From: Adiantum capillus-veneris
Taxonomy: Eukaryota > Streptophyta > Polypodiopsida > Polypodiales > Pteridaceae
DNA length: 64,000 nucleotides
Direction: 5' to 3'
NCBI GenBank assembly: GCA_014529385.2
Contig: CM043970.1
Span: 40,789,279-40,853,278 of the forward strand
Part shown: one piece after another, positions 10,497 to 21,072 of the stretch
How positions within the stretch are numbered: position 1 is the first letter of the stretch
How the letters are laid out: every line of letters begins with the position of its first letter
Made by a program: the position numbers and the translations under genes
The notes under the pieces: generated by a model
The model's input: only the letters and a program-made list of their open reading frames with translations
Database searches by the model: none
Told to the model about the DNA's origin: nothing

Positions 10497-11366
10497 ATGG
10501 CGGCGCACTACATGGTCACAAGCAAGAGGATGACAGCCATTGAAAAGGAGTTGAAAGAATGCAAAGCCCACATGGATGAGTGGAAGAAAGAGAAGAATTT
10601 AATTCTCGAGTGGAAAAAGAGGGAGGAACAGGCGAGGGAACTAGAACGCAAGGAGTTCCGGGATGAAATTCAAGCTTTAAAAAGTAGCATCTCAGCCCTT
10701 CGGGAGGAACTCGACGAAACCAAAGAGGGAAGACGCCTTGAAGATGGGGAAATTCAGCCATCAATGATTGACGAGCTGAATAGTATACGAGCACAAGTCA
10801 AAGAAATAAAGGAGGAAGGAGAAATGAGGACCTCATGGGTGGAGGTTCTCTCCAAAACGCAAAAGAAAATGGACGAGGCTGAAAAATGGATTGAAGTTGT
10901 CAAGAAGGTAAAGGGCAAAGAAATTCCGACTACACCCGACATCATCAACAAAACACTAGAAGAGGAACAACGAAGAAGGGTACGCGCTCTACACGTGAGA
11001 GTGACCGGCCTAAAAGATTCAGATAAGGTGGACCAAGAGGTGAAGAGCCTCATGTCCATGATGGGGGTGGAGAAGCCCTCGCACACACAAGCTTGGAGAG
11101 TGGGCAAGAAGAGTGAAGGTAATGGGGAGAGTTCAAAAGGACAGGCTCTCATTTTGCGCTTTCCCTCCATGGAAGAAAAGAAAGACTTTTTAAAGAAGAG
11201 GCCAACCCTCAAGAAAACAGGTATCTTTTTAGGAGATGATCTTATGCTCTCACAGCTTGCGCATATGAGAGAGGTCATGCCAGAGATTATAGCAGCAAGG
11301 GAGAAGGGGAAGTTAGCTTTCTACAGAAATGGACGAGTAGTGATTACAGAGCACCGCTCTACATGA
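10497..11366 (+). CDS. LINE ORF1 protein (L1-like)
   Basis: 289 residues from ATG 10497 to TGA. Residues ~5-115 are strongly charged and heptad-like (coiled coil). Residues ~165-250 form the RRM-like domain (ALHVRVTGLKDSDKVDQEVK through ALILRFPSMEEKKDFLKKR), followed by the C-terminal domain (GIFLGDDLMLSQLAHMREVM, AREKGKLAFYRNGRVVI). The frame is intact. It is about 95 residues shorter than ORF1 of copy B and differs in the N-terminal part, while the C-terminal half is clearly the same protein. As in other L1-type LINEs it should bind the element RNA and assist strand annealing. Confidence 0.85.
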   Translation: MAAHYMVTSKRMTAIEKELKECKAHMDEWKKEKNLILEWKKREEQARELERKEFRDEIQALKSSISALREELDETKEGRRLEDGEIQPSMIDELNSIRAQVKEIKEEGEMRTSWVEVLSKTQKKMDEAEKWIEVVKKVKGKEIPTTPDIINKTLEEEQRRRVRALHVRVTGLKDSDKVDQEVKSLMSMMGVEKPSHTQAWRVGKKSEGNGESSKGQALILRFPSMEEKKDFLKKRPTLKKTGIFLGDDLMLSQLAHMREVMPEIIAAREKGKLAFYRNGRVVITEHRST

Positions 11367-11396
11367 CGGTGCGAGACCTATGGGACCGCTCTCAGG

Positions 11397-14300
11397 ATGG
11401 CAGTTTGGAACTGTAATGGTTCGTATAGACTTGATGTGGGGGCCTTTGAGGATAGCTTCAGAGACAGAGACATTGTTTTCTACTCAGAGACCCATCAGGC
11501 TCCAGGACAGTTGATGCCGCACATATCAGGATACAGATGGGAGACAGCTTGTAGGACACGCACCAGAACTGCGCATGGGACTAGAGGATCAGGAGGTGTA
11601 GCAGTTCTTTTCAGAGAGGAGCTCCAACCACTATTGCACATAGTTCGTAGAGATGATCAGGCCAGATACTTGTGGGTGAGGCTGAGGGCAGAGACTGGAC
11701 GTTTCTTGTACATCGCCATATGCTATTTTCCTCCCAGCACTTCAGTATATGCTTCACCCAGAGGACAGTCTCCTTACTCTGTACTTGATGATGATATCTG
11801 GGAGTTCTCCAGAGATGGAGACATCATACTCCTGGGGGATTTCAATGCCCGTACAGGCAGCTCACAGACAGTCTTCTATGACACATCAGAGGAGATGCTT
11901 AGAGAGCTAGAGCCAGAGGAGTTGGGACTTGAGAGATGCTCACACGACAGAGAGCATACAGAGTATGGGAGATACCTGAGAGAGATGACGACTACTCACA
12001 GTTTAGCCATACTGAATGGCTTAACGACTTTCCCATTGTCTACAGGTTTTACTTGTTTTCCACATAGACATGGGTCTAGCACTGTAGACTATGTTTTGAC
12101 ACATCCGAGCTTTATCTCTCACATTCAGGATTTCACAGTGGGGCCCAGGCCAGTTGGGATAGCAGTAGATCATGCACTTTTAACATTATCAGTCTCCTTT
12201 GAGTACAATACATCTCAGGCCTCACGGGGTGGTGGACATACACGCTATACTTTTACACCAGAGACTGACTCAGTCTATGTAGAGGAGATACGTAGGCTTT
12301 TATGCACATCAGAGCCAGTATACACAGTGGAGGAGATCACATCTATGCTGACAGTGACATTACATGGGGCAGCGACAGAGGCATATCCACACACTCAGCC
12401 TGGGCAGAGACGTCGCTCTGGGCACATGCCTCAGAACAACTGGTATGATGAGGAATGTCGACAGAGGAGAGCTCAGATACAGCGGGACCTTACATTGGGA
12501 GTGATCACCTATAGACAGTCTCGCATTGCTACACGACGACTAGTGCGGCGGAAGAAGCGAGCTTTCTTGGTCCAGATGGAGCAAGATTTATATCAGCTCT
12601 TCCTTAGTAGAGATTCAGGAGAGGCTTGGCGTCTATTCCATGAGAAGTCTCCCCCACCAGTGATTACTTCTACAGAGCTATGGGGCAGTATGCAACATCT
12701 TTATACACTGTACCTGGACAACCACCATTACCAGACCCACCACAGCCATGTCCGGATACGAGCACCTTCTTTACCACTGAGATGGTACAGGAGGCCATTG
12801 ACAGGATGAAGACCAGACGGGCACAGGATCATGAGGGTTTGGTAGCAGAGCACATTATACATGCTGGGGATTTGTTGGCAGAGATGCTTGCACGGCTATT
12901 CAACCGTGTCATGTGTGAGGGTCTCCCTGAGTCTTGGAGATTATCTACTATTGTACCTATCTTCAAGACAGGTGACCCCACAATGCCGGGGAATTACCGT
13001 ACTATCATGGTAGGACACACATTGGCACGGTTATATGCATCCATCCTCGAGCATAGGCTGAGCAGTTGGGCAGAGACTATGGGCATACGAGCACCTGGGC
13101 AGGCTGGTTTCAGAAGGGGTTTCTCCACACTAGATCATGTCTTTACACTCAGAGCTATCATTGAGGAGGGTCGAGCACATGGTAGACGGATATACTGCAG
13201 CTTTGTGGATTTTCGCAAAGCCTTTGACACAGTACCGAGGGCCAGACTGATGCACTGGCTTATGGAATTGGGGGTACCCACAGAGCTGATGTGGGGGATC
13301 ATGGCATTGTACAGTTCAGTGATGGGTCATGTACGCACATCAGAGGGGATATCCGACATAGTTCACTCCACCATCGGAGTGAAACAGGGATGCCCACTGT
13401 CCTCTACTTTATTTGGTATGTATGTTGATGGGGTCTCTGATTATATTGACAGAGGAGGAGATAGAGGTGCTCAGCTTGCAGGGACATGGATCCCTCTTTT
13501 ATTGTATGCTGACGATATCGTGTTGATATCAGAATCGCCAGAGGGTTTGCAGAGACATTTGGACGCATTGCATAGTTTTGCAGAGGATAGTGGATTGTTT
13601 GTCAACCTTGGTAAAACCAAGGTCATGGTATTTAATACCACGCCATAGTGGGTTAGGAGATCAGCACCTACTTTCACATATGGACAAGAGAGTATGGAGT
13701 ACGGACCAAGGTTCACATTGAAAGTGGCAGCAGACACTAGATTGACTCGTGCCTATGCAGCCCTAGGTGGTTTAGAGAGGATTTGTTCGCAAGTTCAGTT
13801 CCAGGAACCTCGAACAAAGCTCTGGCTTTTCGATACTTTGGTCGCTTCAGTTATGCACTACGCGGTTCAAGTTTGGGGACCGTCTATTGACAGTGCTGGA
13901 TGGACTAGTATGGAGAGACCCCTGATATCTATGATTTCTAGGCTGTTTAGAGCCAAGGCCTCAGTCCCACATGACATCATACGAGCGGAGCTGCCTGCCC
14001 CACCTATGGAGGTTGAGGCACTCACCAGATCAGTATCATTTGTACACAGCTTATGGGACACCACCAGGGACAGGTATGCCAGGCTTGCTCTCGAGTCATC
14101 CAGAAAGCTGGCATTACAGGGAGATGCATCATGTTGGTATGCACAGATGAGCTCATGGTTTCAGAGGCATGGTTTCAGCATGGACAGGCTGCCCCCTTTC
14201 CAGTATTCTCTTGATGCACCATCCTTGGCTCTTACACGGATGGAGACTACTAGACTCATTCGGCAGGATCTTATCCAGCTTGATAGCAAGAGGACATGGA

Positions 14301-14971
14301 TAGAACCATCACGGGAGTTGGGTACGAAGAGGGCTTTCTATAGAGAACATCTTCTTCAACTCACAACAGACGGATTTGTCACACGGCCCAGTTACATGAA
14401 CACACATCTATCTCATAGGTTACGATGTGCTATTGGCCAGATTCGCACATCTTCACACCAGCTTGGGATTGAGACAGGTAGATTCAGAGGCATACCAGCA
14501 GACAGTAGGATATGTCAGTTATGCCATGCAGAGCCAGAGACAGAGTTTCACTACATATGTCGCTGCACAGTCTACTATGAGATACGTGGACGCTTTCATT
14601 GTCTATTCAGAGATGGTTTTGACTCGTTAGACAGAGTCATGAGATATCAGGATCAAAGATGTCTCGGATTATTCCTACTTGAGATTCAGAGACATAGAGA
14701 CGCTCTATTGAATGGGCAAAGACAGAGACAGTCCCAGAGACGCATCTCAGATTTCTTCAGTCTGAGTACCACAGAGATAGAGGGGACACCACCACCAGAG
14801 AGCTCGGGTCCCACCCATACACACATCAGCGGTACTCTCATTGATCGAGCTACAGAGTTAGGGAGATCGAGACGACCGCGACTGAGGAGGGGAGCCACGC
14901 AGCACCGGCGGAGATTGCGGCAGAGGATCCACAGGATTCTAGCACGACACCCAGAATGTCGATCGGGATAG
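11397..14971 (+). pseudogene. LINE ORF2 (endonuclease-RT), nearly complete but broken
   Basis: From ATG 11397 the endonuclease is open for 430 codons: AVWNCNGSYRLDVGAFEDSF, IILLGDFNARTGSS (~11824), STVDYVLTHPSF (~12077) and VDHALLTLSVSF (~12168). A one-base deletion near 12685 (GGGGCAGTATG against GGGGCCAGTATG in C) shifts the frame. The RT follows at 12680-13648 with GVKQGCPLSSTLFGMYVDGV and LLLYADDIVLIS. A TAG at 13646-13648 replaces the CAG of sister copies. About 40 bp are then missing near 13697. The rest (to TAG 14969-14971) has the cluster CQLCHAEPETEFHYICRC (~14515) and the basic tail. Three lesions make it inactive, but it is the best template of the full-length enzyme here. Confidence 0.88.
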
Positions 14972-15171
14972 GCTTCATTCTACTGCTATATTGTATCATG
15001 GTGACACTTATCCCCATTTTGTACCTTTATGGTGATACCATTGCTCAGCCTACCAGCCACCCATAGGAGTCGGTAGCACTCCTATCAGTTCTTTGTTTGT
15101 AGTTTTCTTGTTTGTACCCAGTTGGTCTCATAGGTCATTTTGGCCTCTTGTAGACGTTAATATATCATTTC

Positions 15172-15175
<4 letters not shown>
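14972..15175 (+). other. LINE D 3' UTR and tail
   Basis: 3' UTR different from A/B/C up to ~15118. It then joins the shared 3' end (GTTGGTCTCATAGGTCATTT, GTAGACGTTAATATATC) and two ATTTC units. Confidence 0.75.

Positions 15176-15257
<82 letters not shown>
15176..15257. repeat. (TC)n microsatellite, tail of LINE D
   Basis: About 82 bp of TC repeats, the longest in the array. Confidence 0.95.
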
Positions 15258-15261
<4 letters not shown>

Positions 15262-15437
15262 CCCGTCCTGACCTCCTTTCCTCTGCCGCGCCTCCCCTCG
15301 CGCTGCATTTGCAACCCGCCCCCCCACCCTCTGCCCCGTCCTGCCCTCTGCACGTTGCCGCCCCCTCCCCCCCTGCTCGCTTTGCTCTCTGCACGCTGCC
15401 TTCCCTGCTCCCCTCCCGCGACCTGCCCGACCTGCAC
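15258..15437. other. GC/pyrimidine-rich segment at the 5' junction of LINE E
   Basis: 180 bp, rich in CCCC and CTCTGC motifs (CTGCCCCGTCCTGCCCTCTGC type repeats). It sits between the TC tail of D and the point where homology to ORF2 begins (CCCCAGAACAGTTGG). It matches no other LINE part that I can see. It may be a 5'-transduced or template-switched sequence, or a degraded 5' UTR. Confidence 0.5.
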
Positions 15438-17067
15438 TCCCCAGAACAGTTGGTATGATGAGGAGTGCAAAGAGACGAGGATCAAACTACAGAGGGAACT
15501 GCTCACGGGTATTACCACACATAGACAGTCACGGATTATCTTTCGCCGCCTAGTGTGACAAAAGAAAAGGGCCTATCTATCTCAGCTAGAGCGGGATCGA
15601 TATCAGCTATTTATAAGTCAGGACTCGGGCAAAGCATGGAGGCTATTCCATGAGCATTCACCACCACCCGCGGTCACCTCCACTGAGACATGGGGGGAAT
15701 ATGCCACATCTCTCTACACAGCATTAGGGCAACCACCTCTGCCGGACCCACTAGAGACATGCCCAGAGACATGTTCTTTCTTTACTGCCGAGAGGGTAAG
15801 GAAAGCCATTGACAGGATGAAGACAAGGAGAGCGCATGATCATGATGGTCTGGTAGCAAAGCACTTCATCCATGCCAGGGATATGCTTGCAGAGCTCCTG
15901 GCTATGATGTTTAATCGAGCCATGTATGAAGGCTTCCCGGAGACCTGGAGTATGTCGATGATTGTGCCTATTTTCAAGTCAGGAGATCCCATGATTCCCG
16001 CGAATTATCGCACCATCATGGTTGGCCACAGATTAGCTAGGTTGTATGCATCCGTCCTTGAGCAGGAGCTGAGTAGATGGGCAGAGCGAGAGGGAATAAG
16101 AGCACCAGGGCAAGCAGGTTTCAGGAGAGGTTTCTCCACTCTTGACCAGATTCTGACACTCAGAGCTATTATTGAGGAGGGTAGACACCATGGCAAGAGA
16201 ATCTATTGTAGCTTTGTGGATTTCCGCAAAGCTTTTGACAGAGTGGCGAGAGCGAGACTTATACGTAGACTACAGGACATGGGTGTGCCTACAAAGCTGA
16301 TATGGGGTATTTTGACTCTTTACAGGACAGTGATGGGACGGGTACGCACCACTGAGGGAATGTTTGACATGGTCCACTCCACTATTGGAGTAAAGCAGGG
16401 ATGCCCACTATCCCTGACTCTTTTTGAGATGTATGTGGATGAGTTTTCAGACTATGTAGAACGGCAGGGAGACAGGGAGGCTCAGCTAGCAGGGACATGG
16501 ATTCCGGTGTTACTATATGCTGATGATATTGTGTTGATTTCGGACTCCTGAGAGGGGATGCAACGTCATTTGGATGCTCTGCATACATTTGCTCGTGGCA
16601 GTGGATCGTCGGTCAATCTGGGAAAAGCGAAGGTTATGGTGTGCAACACCACACCACAGTGGGTCAGGAGGTCGGCACCCACATTTATGTATGGCCAGGA
16701 GACTGGAGTACACAGATGCATATACCTATCTTGGGGTAGTATTTAGGGGACCGGTGTTTTTACTAAGGATAGCATCAGAGACTAGACTGACGAGAGTATA
16801 TGCAGCTTTGGGAGGACTGGAGAGGATGTGCTCGCAGGTTCAGTTTCAAGAACCGCTAACAAAGCTATGGCTCTTTGACACTCTAGTGACTCCAGCTATG
16901 CTCTATGGAGTTCACGTATGGAGACCCTCAGTAGACCACCATGGGAGAGCTGGTAATACAGATGGATGGAGATGTATGGAGAGGCCTCTGGTCTCTATGA
17001 TCGCTCGGATGATTCGGGCTAAGGCCTCAGTACCACATGAGATTATCCGAGCTGAGCTAGCCGCGCG

Positions 17068-17107
<40 letters not shown>

Positions 17108-18078
17108 ATCCCCCCCTCGTGGTGGAGGCGCTGATGAGATCAGTTTCCTTTATGCATGGTTTATGGGATCTTCCTAGAGACAGATACGCTCGGCTTGCCC
17201 TGGAGTCATCTTGACAACTAGCTCTACAAGGCGATACAGCATGTTGGTATGGACAGATGGCATCATGGTTCGAGTCGCATGGTCTCAATATGGATAGATT
17301 ACCTCCGCTTCAATACTCCTTGGATGCACCCTCCTTGTCTCTTACATGGACAGAGATCACCAGGCTCATACGTCAGGATCTGATTCAACTAAATACCAGG
17401 AGCACATGGATACAGCCGACACAGGAGTTGGGCACGAAGATGGCCTTCTACAAAGAGCATCTTCTCCAACTCACGGAGGACGGCTTTGTGACTAGGCCAC
17501 CATACATGGATACACACTTATCTCATGGGATAAGATGCGATATTGGACAGATACGCACATCTTCACATCAGCTCCAGATCGAGACTGGCTGATTCCGAGG
17601 GGTGCCAGAGACAGAACTGCACTACACATGCCACTGCCCGGCATACTATGAGATACGCGGACGCTTCCACTGCTTGTTCAGAGAAGGGTTCGGACCTTTT
17701 TCTAGAGTCATGAGATACAAGGATCAGAAGTGTCTCGGATTGTTCCTGCTAGAGCTGCGCAGACTTAGGGAGATCTTGCTGAGGACATCAGGGGAAAGAC
17801 AGTCTCAGAGACGAATCACAGAGTTCTTTACACCTGACAGAGGAGAGCAAACGGAGCATTCATTACATCCTACTCATACTAGAGGTACACAGCTTGACAG
17901 AGCCACTGAACTTGGCAGATCCAAACGTCCATGACCTCGGGGGGTCTCCCACTACGGACAAAGGTTGCAACAGAAGATACAGATCACTCTAGCTCGACAT
18001 GCAAGACGCCCAACCAGAGTTCTGACCATGAAGGAAGTCGATGAGATCCGACAACGACCGATGAGAGATTTCATCTGA
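15438..18078 (+). pseudogene. LINE ORF2 RT to C-terminus, multiply broken (copy E)
   Basis: RT motifs are recognisable: NYRTIMVGHRLARLYAS (~16003), GQAGFRRGFSTLDQIL (~16108), CSFVDFRKAFDRVAR (~16207), GVKQGCPLSLTLFEMY (~16388) and LLYADDIVLIS (~16510). In-frame stops include TGA at ~15556, 17212, 17590 and 17932, each a CGA (Arg) in a sister copy, and a TGA at ~16549. A frame change lies near 16705. The poly-C tract at 17068-17107 interrupts the segment LAAPPMEIEALTRSVSF. A stretch after 17592 is shorter than in F, removing the first Cys pair of the zinc cluster. The C-terminal end (TGA 18076-18078) is longer than in A-D. No function is possible. Confidence 0.85.
17068..17107. repeat. Poly-C tract (C40) inside LINE E ORF2
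   Basis: Forty consecutive C at a site where copy C has eight, copy F has 18, and copies B and D have only short interrupted C runs (GCCCCTCTG, GCCCCACCT). Confidence 0.9.
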
Positions 18079-18279
18079 ACCCACAAACCCCCCCTCCCCC
18101 CCCCCCCCTTATCCCTTTCTCCTTAGTGCGTTAGTGTTTTAGTGTTAGTTCTTTGTAACTTGGTAACTTGGTAATTTCCGTACTGAGACATGGTATCAGA
18201 TTCACCAGTTGTAACTTTTTGGTCTCATAGGTCATTTTGGCCTTTTGAAGACGGTAATATAACATTTCATTTCTCTCTT
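18079..18279 (+). other. LINE E 3' UTR with poly-C, and tail
   Basis: 3' UTR with C-rich tract (~18088-18109), TTAGTG repeats, then the family 3' end and a short TCTCTC. Confidence 0.75.
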
Positions 18280-18336
18280 CTTTTGGCCTTTTGAAGACAT
18301 TAATATAACATTTCATTTCATTTCATTTCTCTCTCT
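18280..18336 (+). mobile_element. Minimal LINE insertion (3' end only)
   Basis: Only the last ~55 bp of the family 3' end (TTTTGGCCTTTTGAAGAC, TTAATATAAC, four ATTTC units, TCTCTC) is repeated directly after the tail of E. This is an extreme 5' truncation of the same LINE, inserted in the TC tail. Confidence 0.8.
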
Positions 18337-20860
18337 CTTTCGCCGCCTAGTGGGACGAAAGAAAAGGGCCCATCTATCTCAGCTAGAGCGGGATCGATAT
18401 CAGCTATTTATAAGTCAGGACTCAGGCGAAGCATGGAGGCTATTCCATGAGCATTCACCACCACCAACGGTCACCTCCACTGAGACATGGGGGGAATATG
18501 CCACATCTCTCTACACAGCATCAAGGCAACCACCTATGCCGGACCCACTAGAGACATGTTCTTTCTTTACTGCCGAGAGGGTAAGGAAACCCATTGACAG
18601 GATGAAGACAAGGAGAGCACATGATCATGATGGTCTGGTAGCAGAGCACTTCATCCATGCCAGAGATATGCTTGTAGAGCTTCTGGCTATGATCTTTGAT
18701 CGAGCCATGTATGAAGGCTTCCCGGGGACTTGGAGTTTGTCTACGATTATGCCTATTTTCAAGTCGGGAGATCCCATGATTCCCGCGAATTATCGCACCA
18801 TCATGGTTGGCCACAGATTAGCTAGGTTGTATGCATCCGTCCTTGAGCAGGAGCTGAGTAGATGGGCAGAGCGAGAGGGAATAAGAGCACCAGGGCAAGC
18901 AGGTTTCAGGAGAGGTTTCTCCACTCTTGACCAGATTCTGACACTCAGAGCTATTATTGAGGAGGGTAGACACCATGGCAAGAGAATCTATTGTAGCTTT
19001 GTGGATTTCCGCAAAGCTTTTGACAGAGTGGCGAGAGCCAGACTTATACGTAGACTACAGGACATGGGTGTGCCTACAGAGCAGATATGGGGTATTCTGG
19101 CTCTATACAGGACAATGATGGGGCGGGTACGCACCACTGAGGGAATGTCTGACATGGTCCACTCCACTATTGCAGTAAAGCAGGGATGCCCCCTATCCCC
19201 GACTCTTTTTGGAATGTATGTGGATGAGTTTTCGGACTATGTAGAGTGTCAGGCAGACAGGGGGGGCTTAGCTAGCAGGGACATCTTCCGCTTGTACTAT
19301 ATGCTAATGATATTGTGCTGATTTCTGACTCTCCAGAGGGGATGCAGCGTCATTTGGATGCTCTGCATACATTTGCTCGTGGCAGTGGATTGTCTGTCAA
19401 TTTGGGGAAAACCAAGGTTATGGTGTTCAACACCACAGCACTGTGGGTAAGGAGGTCGGCACCCACATTTATGTATGGCTAGGAGATTGTGGAGTACACA
19501 GATGCATATACTTATCTTGGGGTAGTCTTCGGTGGACCGGTGTTTTCACTAAGGAGAGCATCAGAGACTAGACTGACGAGAGCATATGCAGCTTTGGGCG
19601 GACTGGAGAGGATGTGTTCGCAGGTTCAGTTTCAGGAACCGTGAACAAAGCTTTGGCTTTTTGACACTCTGGTGACTCCAGCTATGCTCTATGGAGTTCA
19701 GGTGTGGGGACCCTCAGTAGACCACCATGGGAGAGCTGGTAATACAGATGGATGGAGATGTATGGAGAGGCCTCTGGTTTAAGGCCAAGGCCAAGCCTCA
19801 GTACCACATGAGATTATCCGAGCTGAGCTAGCTGCCCCCCCCCCCCCCCCCCTCGTGGTGGAGGCACTAATGAGATCAGTTTCCTTTATGCACGGTTTAT
19901 GGGATCTCCCTAGAGACAGATACGCTCGGCTTGCCTTGGAGTCATCTCGACAACTAGCTCTACAAGGCGATACAGCATGTTGGTATGGACAGATGGCATC
20001 ATGGTTCGAGTCGCATGGTCTCAATATGGATAGATTACCTCCGCTTCAATACTCCTTGGATGCACCCTCCTTGTCTCTCACACGGACAAAGATCACCAGA
20101 CTCATACGTTAAGATGTGATTCAGCTAAATACCAGGAGCACATGGATACAGCTGACACAGGAGTTGGGCACGAAGATGGCCTTCTACAAAGAGCATCTTT
20201 TCCAACTCACGAACGACTTTGTGACTAGGCGTGCATACATGGATACACACTTATCTCATGGGATAAGGTGCGCTATTGGATAGATACGCACATCCTCACA
20301 AGCTCCAGATCGAGACTGGCCGATTTCTAGGGGTGTCGGTAGGTGCGAGGATATGTCACCTATGTAACTTAGAGCCAGAGATAGAGCTGCACTACACATG
20401 TCACTGCCCGGTATACTATGAGATACGCGGCCGCCTCCAGTGTCTGTTCAGAGAAGGGTTCGGACCTTTTCTTAGAGTCATGAGATACAAGGATCAGAGG
20501 TGTCTCGGATCGTTCCTGGTAGAGCTACGCACACTTAGGGAGACTTTGCTGAGGACATCAGGGGAAAGACAGTGTAAGAGATGAATCACAGATTTCTTTA
20601 CACTAGCTAGAGGAGAGCCAACGGAACAGTCATTACAGCAGATCTCAGAGCCTACTCATACTAGAGGTACACTGCTTGACCGAGCCACTGAGCTTGGCAG
20701 ATCCAGACGTCCACGACCTCGGGGGGTCTCCTACTACCGACGAAGGCTGCAACAGAAGATACAGATCACTCTAGCTCGACATGAAAGACGCCCAACCAGA
20801 GTACTGACCATGGAGGAGGTTGATGAGATCTGACAGCGACTGATGAGAGATTTCATCTGA
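18337..20860 (+). pseudogene. LINE ORF2 RT to C-terminus, multiply broken (copy F)
   Basis: Open from 18350 to 19321 with RT motifs NYRTIMVGHRLARLYAS, GQAGFRRGFSTLDQIL, CSFVDFRKAFDRVAR and AVKQGCPLSPTLFGMY. The catalytic box is damaged: around 19300 the frame shifts and the DNA reads TATGCTAATGATATT, so YADD has become YAND. Later stops include TAG ~19480, TGA ~19642, TAA ~20108, TAG ~20280, TGA ~20582 and TGA ~20830. All but the TAA are one C-to-T step from CAG or CGA in sister copies. The zinc cluster survives (CHLCNLEPEIELHYTCHC, ~20354). The natural end is TGA at 20858-20860. Dead copy. Confidence 0.85.
19835..19852. repeat. Poly-C tract (C18) inside LINE F ORF2
   Basis: Same position in the element as the C40 tract of E and the C8 tract of C, followed by the same TCGTGGTGGAGGC sequence as in E. 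Confidence 0.9.
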
Positions 20861-21037
20861 ACCCACAACCCCCCCCCCCCCCCCCCCCCTTTCCTTTCTC
20901 CTTAGTGTTTTAGTGCTAGTTCTTTGTAACTTTATAATTTCCGTACTCAGACATAGAATCAGATTCACCAATTGTAACTTTTTTGGTCTCATAGGTCATT
21001 TTGGCCTTTTGAAGACGTTAATATAACATTTCATTTC

Positions 21038-21070
<33 letters not shown>
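20861..21070 (+). other. LINE F 3' UTR, poly-C and (TC)n tail
   Basis: Includes a C20-class tract at ~20869-20889, then the family 3' end, three ATTTC units and (TC)n at 21041-21070. Confidence 0.8.

Positions 21071-21072
<2 letters not shown>

Larger units (their letters stand above)
9744..15175 (+). mobile_element. LINE copy D, full length
   Basis: Second complete two-ORF copy, inserted in the CT tail of C. It has a long GC-rich 5' UTR (9744-10496), ORF1 (10497-11366), ORF2 (11397-14971, broken), a distinct 3' UTR, the family 3' end at ~15122-15175 with two ATTTC units, then a CT tract. Its ORF1-ORF2 gap is 30 bp and shares GACGGTGCGAGACCTATGGG with copy B. Confidence 0.9.
15438..18279 (+). 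mobile_element. LINE copy E, 5'-truncated
   Basis: ORF2 homology starts at CCCCAGAACAGTTGGTATG, within about 80 bp of where copy C is truncated. It continues through the RT, a 40-C tract, the C-terminus and a 3' UTR to the family 3' end (GGTCTCATAGGTCATTTTG at ~18220; two ATTTC units). E and F share a subfamily-specific insertion (HHGRAGNTDGW, ~16939) absent from A-D. Confidence 0.88.
18337..21070 (+). mobile_element. LINE copy F, 5'-truncated
   Basis: Starts at TTTCGCCGCCTAGTGGGACG, matching E at ~15539, straight after TCTCTC. It runs to a 3' UTR with a 20-C tract, the family 3' end (~20981) with three ATTTC units, and a TC tract to 21070. It is the closest relative of E. Confidence 0.88.

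Noticed and set aside
16912-17288. Gly- or Pro-run open frames over poly-C tracts (also 25430-25829, 33268-33537, 61985-62221)
   Set aside because: They are artefacts of homopolymers inside LINE or LTR sequence.
1-21070. The LINE array as plain tandem duplication of one unit
   Set aside because: Copies differ in 5' end, 3' UTR, subfamily and degree of decay, and each junction lies in a separate TC tract. Only the A/C pair could reflect duplication.
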